From positions 124,001 to 188,000 of the forward strand of contig JAPTJF010000055.1 in assembly GCA_029339195.1 (NCBI GenBank): a stretch of 64,000 bases of DNA. The letters are read 5' to 3'. Source of the stretch: Micractinium sp. NFX-FRZ (lineage: Eukaryota > Chlorophyta > Trebouxiophyceae > Chlorellales > Chlorellaceae). A program made the translations under genes and the position numbers. The notes beneath the pieces were generated by a model, which was not told where the DNA came from, searched no databases, and saw nothing but the letters and a program-made list of their open reading frames with translations. Shown here piece by piece: positions 22,322-31,868 of this stretch. Position 1 is the first letter of the stretch. The number at the start of each line of letters is the position of its first letter.

Positions 22322-22674
22322 GTGGGCGATGGCGCGCCACCTGACGGTCTGGCTGCGGAAACAACGGTTAGAGGAAAGATACAATACGGACCGGCTCGCG
22401 ATGGCTCGCAAGATGAGAGTGCACGCTGAGGATGGATGTGGCTGGGCTGCAGGACAGCCGGCAGGACAGCCTCCCCTTGCGAGGCCAGCCGATTCGAGTT
22501 CTGGGGCGTTCAGAGCGCCATTCAAGTGGTCTGCGATCCACCTATACATTTCCCTGCACTGGGCCTCGCTGCCTAGCCTCCCCGAGCCGGGGATCACGCG
22601 TGCCGACTTGAACAGACAGCCGGCCAGCCAGCGCGGGCATCAGAGCGCGGGAAGGCACGAGCGGGAAGCGCCGG
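22322..22674. promoter_or_regulatory. Shared upstream region, plastid protein and sterol reductase
   Basis: A 353-bp gap between divergent start codons, inferred to contain both promoters. No clear TATA box. Confidence 0.4.
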
Positions 22675-25600
22675 ATGGCGCCGACCACCAGGAACGGCGG
22701 TGCCACGCCGTCGGCCGCCGCCAACGGCAGCGCGGCGGCGCACGAGGAGGCGGAGCAGCAGCAGCAGCAGCAGGCGCAGGCCAAGCCACGGCGCAAGGCG
22801 GCGCAACAGCAGCAGCAGCACCAAGAGTATGAGTTCTTCGGGCCGTACCTGGGCCCGCTGGGCATCATCCTGTGCCTGCCCGCCGTCATCTACGGCCTCG
22901 TCTACGCCTGCAACGCCCGCGGGTGCATGCACCTGGCACCCAAGTTCTCCATCCCAGGCTTCCCACCCGGGCAGAAGATCTTCACATGGGAGGCGCTGGC
23001 CGTCTACGTCGGCTGGTTTGCGGCCCAGGCCCTGCTGCACCTGCTGCTCCCGGGGGGACGGCGGCAGGGGGTGGTGCTGCCCGATGGGTCCCGCCTCACT
23101 TACAAGCTCAACGGTGAGAGAATATGAGAGGGGATGCTGTGGGGTGGGGCAAGTGGGGTGCGGTGAGCTGTCAACGGTGCTGTGAGGGGCACAAGTCGGG
23201 CAGGGTGCTGTGAGGCAGCATGGGGCGGGTGAGGTGTGGTTGGACGGCATGGGGATGCGGGTGGGGTGCTGGCAGTGGGCATGGGAAAGCGGATGGGGTG
23301 CAAGCCGACGCCGGCGCTGCGGCCGCCCGGCCCTTGACCCTGTCGTGCGGTGTTGCGCCCCGTCCCTGGCCTTGTGCCCGCTTGCAGGCCTTCTTGATCT
23401 CCATGCATGGGTGGCTTGCTCTTGCCCTTGTCAGCATCCCGTTAGCACCTCACCTCTCTCGCCTCGCGCCCGCAGGCCTTCAAAACTTTTTGATCTCCGT
23501 GGGGGCGGTCCTCTACCTGGGCTTCTGGCGGCAGAGCCTGAACCTGGGGTGAGCTTGGCCTGGCGCCAGCTGGGCCCAAAAGGAGCAGCAGCAGCAGATG
23601 ATCGGGCGCTCATGCCGGCTGGCTGGTGGCCTGCCTGCAGTGCTGGCCGGCCGGTGGGCACAGGCTTGCTTACCGCTGCCTCACTGCCTCACCGCCCTGT
23701 TGCCCCCAACATTCCATCAACCATGCTTTCCCTCCATCCTTTCCCCCCGCAGCTGTGTGCATGACAACTGCATGCTCCTCATCGCCCCTCCCCTCGATAA
23801 TGTGACAACCAACGGTTTCCTTGTTTCTGTCCTGCCTCCCCTCCCCCCCGTGCAGCTGGGTGTACGACAACTACGTGCCCCTCATCACCGCCTCCGTCAT
23901 CTTCTCCACCGCCCTCTCCCTCTACCTCTACGCCACCTCCTTCGTCAAGGGCGCGCTGCTGGCGCGGGGCGGCAACACGGGGTGCCGCCTGTACGACTTC
24001 TTCATCGGGCGGGAGCTCAACCCGCGGGTGGGCAGCTTTGACCTCAAGGAATTCTGTGAGCTCTACCCAGGTGTGGATGCAGGGCCATCGGTAGAGTTCA
24101 CATGCACTTGTTGTTCTTGGCGAAAGGGGATTGGGGCGGGCGGCTGAAAGGGTGGGTGGGGGGCGGGGAATAGAGGGGGCAGGGCACGTGTGGACTTGAA
24201 AACAGACGTTGCATGCTTCAGGGACCAGGGGGCACACCTCTGGCCCCTACCTCCGCACTTCTCCTTCCCGCCTTCCCACAGTCCTCCCCCAACCCCCTTT
24301 GCCTCCCACTTAACCCCCCCCCCCAACCACAACCCCCCCTAACCACCCTGCACCCCCCCCCCTCCCCTCCCCCGCAGGCCTCATCGGCTGGGTGGTCATC
24401 GACCTGGCCATGGCACACAAGCAGTGGACCACCGGCGGCGCCGTCACCACCCCCATGCTCCTCGTCTGCGCCTTCCAGTTCCTCTACGTCCTGGACGCCC
24501 TCTGGTTTGAGCCCGCCATCCTCACCACCATGGACATCACCACAGACGGCTTTGGCTTCATGCTGGCCTTTGGAGACCTGGCCTGGGTGCCCTTCACCTA
24601 TTCCCTGCAGGCCCGCGTGCTGGTGGACCATGCACAGGTGCGGGGGTGGGTGGTGGGGGAGCCACGGGTGTAGGGCCATGAACGTGCCACCGCTGTTCTG
24701 CGCCTCACACCACCAGTGCACAGCACACCAGCCCGCTCCCCTCCCCTCCCCATCTCAGCAGTGTCATGTCCGCCGTCCCGCATGCCCCCTGCCTGCCCCT
24801 CCCCTCGCCCCGCAGACGCTGTCCACGGCGGCAGTGGTGGGCATTGTGGCCCTCAAGGCACTGGGCTACCTTGTGTTCCGGGGTGCCAACTCGCAGAAGG
24901 ACCTGTTCAGGTGAGGGCCGGGGAGCAGGCACAAGCAAGCCTGCCTCTGCTCCCTGCTTGCGTGTGTCGCTTGGGACCGCTGCTCTGTGCTGCTGCGCTG
25001 CCGTGCCGTGCCGTGCCGTTCGTGCCGGGGCCTGTTGCCCTGTGTTTCCGTGCCCGCTGCATCCTCGGCGTAAGCTGGGCCCCTGCGCTGCCGCCAACCC
25101 CGCTGCAGGCGCGACCCCACACACCCGCGCGTCGCCTCGCTGCGCACGCTGCCCACGGAGCGCGGCACCAAGCTCATCATCTCGGGGTGGTGGGGCATTG
25201 CGCGCCACATCAACTACACCGGCGACTGGATGATGGGGTGGGTGCGCTGAGTTGAAGCAGTACAACTGTAGTCAGCAATTGGCGGTGTTGGTGCGGATGG
25301 CAATCTGATGGTGGGGTGGCATTGCGTGCCACTTCGACACATCACTCTAACAGACCGGCGACTGGATGATGGGGTGGGTGCAATCAAGGAAGTGAATCAA
25401 CACAAATGTGCACACACTGCACATGCTACACAAGTGTGTCTCGTCATATTCGTGCCTGCCCAGCCCTGGGGGACCATCCCACCCCAGGCTGTGTGTAGTA
25501 GAGCCAGCGGCCGGTCACGCCTGCTGCTCTCCCTGGTCCCCTCCTGCCCTCCCCTGCCCCTGCAGCCTGGCCTGGTGCCTGCCCACTGGCTTTCAAAGCG

Positions 25601-26034
25601 TCGTCCCATATTTCTACGCGGTGCGCTGCTGTGCCTGCAGTGCAGTACCTGCTGCTCAACGCCTGCTGCTCCTGCTGTGCTGTGCCTGCTGCACTGCGCC
25701 TGCTGTACTGCCTGCTTGCCACTGAGTGAAGGCGTCTGCAAGCTGACCGGGAACCATCCCATCGTGCAGCCTCTGTGCGCCTCTGTGCCATCAGCCCGTG
25801 CACCCCCGCCCCACCCCGCCTTGCCCCCGCAGCTGCACCTCGCTGCTGCCCTCCCCCTCCCACATTCCAACCCCGAAAGCCTCTGCCACCACCCCACACC
25901 CGCAGATCTACTTCCTCTGCCTGCTGCTGCACCGCGACCGCCGCGACGACCACGCGTGCCGCCTCAAGTACGGGCGGGACTGGGACAAGTTCTGCGGCAT
26001 CGTGCGCTACCGCATGTTCCCCCTCCTCTACTGA
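22675..26034 (+). CDS. FK: Delta(14)-sterol reductase (sterol C-14 reductase)
   Basis: Eight exons (22675-23113, 23476-23548, 23856-24070, 24378-24637, 24816-24910, 25109-25237, 25566-25620, 25906-26034) close to 464 residues. A Gln-rich cytosolic N-terminus (residues 1-58) precedes about eight to ten membrane segments. Family hallmarks are '[18 protein letters not shown]', '[16 protein letters not shown]', '[20 protein letters not shown]', '[18 protein letters not shown]' and the C-terminal NADPH-site block '[20 protein letters not shown]', ending in MFPLLY. The enzyme reduces the C14-C15 double bond left by CYP51 demethylation, in the ER, on the way to ergosterol/phytosterols. The '[12 protein letters not shown]' block favours C-14 over C-7 (DHCR7) reductase, which is the closest alternative. 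Introns 1, 2 and 6 hold degraded copies of neighbouring exon ends. Confidence 0.9.
23388..23412 (+). repeat. Echo of sterol reductase exon 2 start
   Basis: A TTGCAG acceptor followed by GCCTTC...TTGATCTCC repeats the real exon 2 start at 23476, 88 bp upstream of it. Confidence 0.75.
23753..23795 (+). repeat. Echo of sterol reductase exon 3 start
   Basis: CCGCAG then CTGTGTGCATGACAACTGC mirrors the real CTGGGTGTACGACAACTACG at 23856, 103 bp upstream of it. The translation '[10 protein letters not shown]' parallels '[10 protein letters not shown]'. Confidence 0.8.
25299..25380 (+). repeat. Echo of sterol reductase exon 6 end with its donor
   Basis: It repeats the last ~80 nt of exon 6, including GGCGACTGGATGATGGGG and the GTGGGTG donor, 136 bp downstream of the real donor at 25238. 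Confidence 0.85.
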
Positions 26035-27421
26035 GGCGCAGCAGGCCAGCAGGGCTGCTGCTGCTGCTGCCTGCTGGTGCATTAGGGCATACCAGTAGCC
26101 CCTTTCTGCTGCACTTGGAGGGACAGCAGCCCTCTCTGCAGCTGCTGCGGCTGTACCTCATCAGCTCAGCAGCCCCTCTCCGCTGTTGCCGTACCAGGCT
26201 GCCCCTCTAGCCGGCCGCGTTCTGTTCATGCACAACACTCTCTGTGTGCTGCTCATGCGTGCGCCCAGCGCCTTGCAGGCATGCATGGCAACCACATGCT
26301 GCCACGTTCGGGGCCACGCGCCGCTGCCAATTGCTCGAGCTCCCCTCCCCCGCCTGCTGAGGGTGCATGTCGGAACTGTCGGCAACCGCTGTACTGGCCG
26401 ACCCGCCTCACATGCCCCTCTTGCTTGCTGCTCCCTTTCCTGCCTTGCTCACCTCTTCACCCTGCTTGCCTCCATTCCCATGTGCCTGCCTGGCCCCCCT
26501 CGACGCCCATCCTCATCTTTGCCGCCTGGCTGCCGCACGCTGCCCCCATTTGCCTGCCTGCCTTCAATCGGGCACGCTCGTAAAATTACACTGCTGTCTA
26601 TCTTATCAGGGGTACGCAAGGGAGGGCCATGAGCGGCATCCAGCAAGGAGGGGGAGAGGGAGGAGGGGGGCACGATGCACTGAAGGGATACAGAATAAGG
26701 GGCAGCTGGGGCGAGGGGGTGCGTGCGCAATGAAAGCAAGGTGGGTTTGGGTTGGTGGGGGAGTGCAGAAGACAGGAAGCCAGGAGGGGAGGGGGGAGGG
26801 GGGCAAAACGTGGCTAGGCAGTAGGTGGCGTACACAGGGGCCGGGACCGCCCCGCTGGCGGCGGCCTGCCGGCGGCGGCAGAGCGCAGGCGGCAGGCAGG
26901 TGCAGAGGGGATGGGAGAGCACTGCCCTGCCTTGCCTGCCACTCGTTGCTCACCCACCAGGCGCCGGCTGCAGCAAAGCGGGCTGGGCAGCGCGCACGTG
27001 CAGCCATGGGCCGGGTTGGAGGTCAGGTGCCAGCAGTGCTGCCGGGGGGTGGCAGGGCGGGTCCCGGGAATTGCTCTGGAGGAGAAGGGGTGAGGCGTGT
27101 GGTGTGGTGCAAGACATGACGTGCGCTAGGCATGATTGGAGCACCGAGGAGCCCAGGAGAGGGCGGGGCGCTGCAGGCAGTTCACAAGGCAAGCGGCAGG
27201 TGGTGGGTTCGGACGGGGGGTGGGGCGGCGCGCGCGTGGCGGCGCGCGCCTGGGCACATCACTCTCACAAGGGGCATTGGTGGTGGGTTTGGTGGCGGGT
27301 TTGGTATGGGCTGCGAGGCGCTGGCTGGCTGCGCACCGCACAGCGCTGCAGTGCAGAAACAGAGGTGCACCATGCTGCGCCATGCTGTGCTGCGCTGGCG
27401 CCAGCTCAGCAAGCGCTCCGA
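26035..27421. other. Convergent intergenic region
   Basis: 3' regions of sterol reductase (+) and ISN1 (-). One TTACA (minus TGTAA) at 26586-26590 is far from the ISN1 stop. No coding signal in 1.4 kb. Confidence 0.5.
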
Positions 27422-30400
27422 TCACTCGATGTACACCGGCGCCTTCTTCATCTCCCGGATGTCGGTCAGCAGCAGCTTGATGAAGAAGTCTGCACAGGAG
27501 GGGTGGGGGGTGGCGACAGAGATGGTGGGCAGGGGTGCGGCACAGACGTTGGTCAGTAGCGGCATCCATGTTGGTCAGTAGCGGCTTGACGAGGCAGCGT
27601 GCCAACACCAACACCCACACCAACACCCCCCCCACCCCACACACACATCAACTCACCCGTCTCCTCGGGGTTTGCCACCCACAGGATGGAGCAGCAGTCG
27701 CGGGTGGCCGAGTCGTTGCCGGTGTCGGAGAAGCGGTCTCCCACGTGCATCACCTGCCAGGGAGCGTCACAAGGGTGGTTGGGCTGGGTCAGGTCTCGTG
27801 TGTTCGACAAGCACGCCACCCACAATCTCACTACCCTCGACCTCATCTCAACCTGCACCCCACAACTGCAGGCCCACAACTCGAGCCCCACTTGCGGAGC
27901 TCCCCCCCTCCCCCTCGCACCTCTGCGGGCGAGAGCCCGAGGTGCCCCATGAGCGCCTCCAGCCCCAGGCTCTTGTTTCCCACATCCACAAACACGTCGT
28001 TGCCGCCGTTGAAGGCGCAGAAGGGCAGCTCGGACTGCAGCTGGTTCTGCAGGCACCAAGGAGGGGGGCGGGGGCAGTGGGGAGTGGGCGTGAGGGATGG
28101 GGTGAAGAATGTGCCACAGGGGGCGTGCTGAGCTGGCAGCAGGCGAGGACCACGCCATGCACCTCACGGCATGCACTTCCCTGCACCTTGCTGGGCCTGC
28201 CAGCTGAACCAAGCTGCGCGGCTGCCGCTGCTACCTACACACAACAACCTGCCCCCGTGCTGGCCAGCTGCTCCAGCACCTCTCATCAGCCCTCTCCTGC
28301 CCTTCCCCTGCCCCTAACCCGCCTCGTTTCTCCCCTGCAATGCCCACCCCGACCCCCGCCTCGTTTCTCTACCTGCAATGCACACCCCGACCCCCGCGTT
28401 GTTTCTCAACCTGCAATGCCCACCCCGACCCCCGCCCTGCGCCTCATGGCCCCTGAAGCCCCACCCACCTGCACCGTGATGGCCAGCTCCTCCAGCACCT
28501 CGTAGATGGTGGGGGCGGTGGGCACCACGCCGCACGCCCGCTCCTTGCGGATCACCTGGGCAGGGCAGAATGGAGAGGCAGGGGTACGAATGAGAAAAGA
28601 AGGCGCCAGGGCCAGTAGGGGAGGGTGACGAGGCAGGGGTAAGACTGAGAAAATAAGGCGCCAGGGCCAGCAAGTGGTTGGCGGGGGCGGTGGGCGACCA
28701 GGCTGCACGCGCGCTCCATGCTGATCGCCACGGCAGCGCCCCGCCCCAAGCCACAGTTTTGCTCGTGAACAGGCAGGCACAACCGGTGCGCCCTCCTGCA
28801 GCAGCCGCAACCGCTCACTCACCCCACCCCTCCTACGACCCTGCCCCACCACACCCGCAGGCAAACCCACCCACCAACCCACGCACCTGCACAGGCAGGC
28901 GCAGCCGGTGCGCCCCCTCCAGCAGCAGCCGCTCCGCGCTGTCCAGCAGCGCCTGGCACTGCTCCTCCGTCCAGCTCATCATGAGGGGGCCCTTCCACTC
29001 GGCGTCGGGCACAAACTCCAGGCGCTTGTCGGGGCCGCCAGACACGCGAAGCAGGTAGTTGCACTCGCCGCCCATGATGTGGAACCTGCGGGTGGGTGGG
29101 CGGCACAACAGGTAGGGGGAAGGGAATGAGCAGGGGCAGCACACAGCAGTCGCAGCAAGTGGTAGTTGCACTCGCCGCCCATGATGTGGAACCTGCGGGT
29201 GGGTGGCACAGGTTAAGGGTGCAGGCGTCGTTTTCAAGCCAAATGTACTCCCACAACCGTGCGCGCTTAGCGTCACCTGTTGGTGATGTGCTAGGGCAGG
29301 CATCCTCGGGGGAAAGGCCAGCAAGGGCAGAGAGTACCAGGCAGCCCCCACCCATACCAAGATAAATAAACAATAAATAAGATAAATAAACAAAAAATAA
29401 TAAATACCCACCTGTCAGTGATGTGCTTGGGCAGGTTGTACTGGCGGAAGGCGGCCAGCAGCCCCTCCACCCGCTGCTCAAAGCGCTCCGGGGCGCCCGG
29501 GTAGCCCGCCGCCGTGACGATGGCCACGTGCACGTTGCTGCAGCGGAGCGCCGGTGCGCGGGGTGGGCAGACAGGTGTGTGTTGGAAGGCAGCGGCACGC
29601 GCGGTGCAAGCGAGGCGCACCGGGGCAGAGGGATGATCCTCAATTCCCACTTAACAAGAACTTAGCACGCCCTGCTCATTCTCACACCCCTGCACGCACC
29701 CTGTGCCGTTGCACCCCCACCCTACCTGCGCATGAGGCTGATGATATGGCGGATCATTTCGTTGTCGTGCTCAATGTGCGCGCCGTCGGCGTACAGCGTG
29801 CCGTCGGCATCAAACGTTATCAGCTTCAGGTACTGCGCAGAGGAGTGGACCTGCAGGCAGCAGCAGCAGTTGTATGGGTGGGTGAGACAAAGGGGTGGTG
29901 CATAACAGGTGCATCACCACTCCACATGGCAGCCGCAGTTGCTGCCGCCCCGGCCAGGCTGCCAACCTTTGCCCCCTCTAGCCTCGCCAAGCCTTGCAAG
30001 CCCCCAAAGGCCCCCTCTTCTGCTGCCCTGCGTCCATGCCTATGGAGCGTAGCCCCCGTTCGGTGCAGGCCTGCCCAGCCCCCACTGGCCCCTCTCTCGT
30101 CCCCCTGATTGTGAACACTGCTTGCCTGCGCAATGTTCAGAATGTGGCGCAGCTCCGCAAAGTTGGGGTGCACGTACTGGCGGCGGGAGAGGGCAAAGAA
30201 CTCGTCGTACTCCATGAACGCATCCACCAGCCTGACAGGAGGAGAGAGGAGGACGGGTCGAAGGGCTAAAAGGGTGAAGGAAGGATGGAAGGCTCCCTGG
30301 TGCCGGCGCAGGTGGCTGTGCCAGCGAGTGGTGCGCACAGAAGTGGTGGCCGCGCTGGGTACAGAAGCAACAGAGGGCGGCAACAAAGTGCAGAGGGCAA

Positions 30401-31609
30401 CCGCAGCACGGCGGCTCACTTGAGCGGGACGAAGAAGGATCCGATGGTGGGCACCATGCGGCGCAGGCGGGAGGTGCGCGGGTCCTTGCGGTGCTCCACA
30501 ATCCACCGCTCCATCTTCTGCATCACCTGCAGCACCCCAGAGCCGGTGGGAACAGACACTGTGTGGTTAACAGTTTTGAATCACTCAGTTCGAATCGGTT
30601 TTGTAAAGTACTGCCCACCGTTTTATCTCCTGCACCACCTGCAGTGCTCCCTGCAACGAAGCATTCATTCACTGGGAGGATAGGAGGGCGTGTGGACGTT
30701 GAGCACCTGGGTTGAACTCTTTTTCGAACGCGGCACCCCAGGCTCATGCAACCGCAGCACATAGCACCCCAAGCATCCAGCACAGCACACCACACCACAC
30801 CATTGACACAGCCCCATGCGGCGTGCAACGCCGCGCTCGCCCCCGCGGCACGGCTCAGCACGCAGCTGCAAGCGCACTTCCATGCCATATCATCACCCCA
30901 CAGCCCAGCCCACAGCGCAGCACCCAACTGCAAGTTGCCCAGCACCCACCTCCAGGCTGGTGTGTGTCTGGTGCATGTCCAGCACAAACTGGATGAACTT
31001 GTCCTGCTCCTTCAGGTGCCCCTTGCGCCGCAGCACCGCCGCATCTGATGCGCTGCGCGCCCGGCTGCCAAACATGTCGGGCTCTGGCGTCTGCAGCAGG
31101 TCCAGCCAGTCTTCCGTCTTGCTGCCGCTGCCGCCCGGGCCGGGCGGCGACGCGGGTGCTGCCGCCGCGCCGTTGCTGCTGCTGGTGCTGCCATGGGCCG
31201 CCGCCCCTGCTGCTGCAGCTGCCGCTGCTGCTCCTGCTGCGCTGCTGCTGTTGAGGCTGTTGTGGCTTGCGAGCGGCACGCTGCTGCTGTTGTTGTTGCT
31301 GCTGCTTGCGGGGCCGCCGCCGCCGCCAGTGAGCGGGGGCCGGCCGCCGCCGGCCACTGGCGCCAGCCGCTGCAGGGGGATGTGCTGGCCTGTGGCATGC
31401 GCGAAAGCTTTGCTGGTGTCCCTGCTCGCCGCCTGCACCACCAGCCCCAGGCCGGGAGGCGAAGACAGCTGCCTAGCGTTCCGAGCCGCGCGCTGCGGAG
31501 CCCAGGGGCCCCGACATGTTGCCGTGCTGTGCAGCTGTTGCAGGGACGCAGCGCTGGCCAGGCTCGACATTAAAAACGTGGTGCAATTTTCAGAAGCTTT
31601 GCCAGCCAA
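27422..31609 (-). CDS. ISN1: IMP-specific 5'-nucleotidase
   Basis: Ten exons (31609-30950, 30526-30420, 30231-30126, 29850-29726, 29537-29412, 29085-28887, 28555-28469, 28046-27921, 27753-27657, 27489-27422) close to 566 residues, or 553 from Met at 31570. After a roughly 190-residue Ser/Gly/Ala-rich leader comes the ISN1 family body: 'LVDAFMEYDEFFALSRRQYV', the HAD-type nucleophile motif 'FDADGTLY' (about 304-311), 'VAIVTAAGYPGAPERFE', 'FHIMGGECNYLLRV' and the metal-binding 'VMHVGDRFSDTGNDSATRD'. The enzyme hydrolyses IMP to inosine in purine turnover. The long leader could be an organelle presequence plus linker, or low-complexity extension. Intron 3 uses a GC donor (CAG|GCAAGC). Introns 1, 5, 6 and 9 hold copies of exon ends. 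Confidence 0.92.
27549..27597 (-). repeat. Echoes of ISN1 exon 10 start
   Basis: TTGGTCAGTAGCGG occurs twice and resembles the coding segment around 27462-27489. On minus, one copy translates 'VKPLLTNMDA', parallel to 'IKLLLTDIRE' in exon 10. Confidence 0.6.
28321..28435. repeat. Three tandem copies of a ~40-bp intronic unit
   Basis: Unit of the form CTCGTTTCTC...CTGCAATGCCCACCCCGACCCC, repeated three times inside ISN1 intron 7. Confidence 0.85.
28580..28675. repeat. Tandem pair in ISN1 intron 6
   Basis: GAGGCAGGGGTA...GAGAAAA...AAGGCGCCAGGGCCAG occurs twice in succession. Confidence 0.8.
28680..28735 (-). repeat. Echo of ISN1 exon 7 start
   Basis: GGGGGCGGTGGGC...ACGC...CGCTCCATGCTGATC parallels the real exon segment at 28510-28555, 172 bp away. 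Confidence 0.65.
28762..28815 (-). repeat. Echo of ISN1 exon 6 end
   Basis: GAACAGGCAGGCACAACCGG parallels the coding CACAGGCAGGCGCAGCCGG at 28890-28910, about 121 bp away. Confidence 0.7.
29161..29206 (-). repeat. 46-nt perfect echo of ISN1 exon 6 start
   Basis: The 46 bases 29161-29206 are identical to 29054-29099, which span the real acceptor of exon 6. Offset 107 bp. Confidence 0.95.
29275..29300 (-). repeat. Echo of ISN1 exon 5 end
   Basis: ACCTGTTGGTGATGTGCTAG parallels ACCTGTCAGTGATGTGCTTG at the true exon 5 end (29410), about 136 bp away. Confidence 0.8.
29361..29406. repeat. AT-rich tandem tract
   Basis: GATAAATAAACAA-type units in ISN1 intron 5; almost no G or C, in strong contrast to the flanks. 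Confidence 0.85.
30603..30638 (-). repeat. Echo of ISN1 exon 2 start
   Basis: CCACCGTTTTATCTCCTGCA plus an acceptor parallels CCACCGCTCCATCTTCTGCA at 30502-30526, 112 bp away. On minus it reads 'VVQEIKRW' against 'VMQKMERW'. Confidence 0.8.
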
Positions 31610-31868
31610 ACTGCGCCGCTGGGCTTCTCAAGCGTCGCAGGGCAATGCGTGATCAGTGGGAGCAGAGTCGGGGATCAATATGCATGTGCGCGCCATGGCC
31701 CAGCCAGAGCCCTTCTTCCAGAGATGATGTGGCCTTGTCGCCTCTTTCCCACGTGCATTACCTGCTCCCGTTGCAACCCCGATTGTGGAGCCGCCTTTGT
31801 GAACTTTTACGACAGCCAGCCTGCAGCCAGCACCGCCACACAAGTGCCACAGCCCGCAAACCCACGCC
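31610..31868. promoter_or_regulatory. Shared upstream region of ISN1 and RAF1
   Basis: Only 259 bp separate the divergent start codons, so the two promoters must overlap or be shared. No TATA box is obvious. Confidence 0.5.

Noticed and set aside
23388..23412. Alternative exon 2 of the sterol reductase at the earlier acceptor
   Set aside because: Frame from the echo acceptor does not give the conserved sequence and lacks a matching donor; the later exon closes in phase.
30590..30600. GTTCGAATC resembling a tRNA T-loop
   Set aside because: No acceptor stem, D-loop or anticodon arm could be placed around it.
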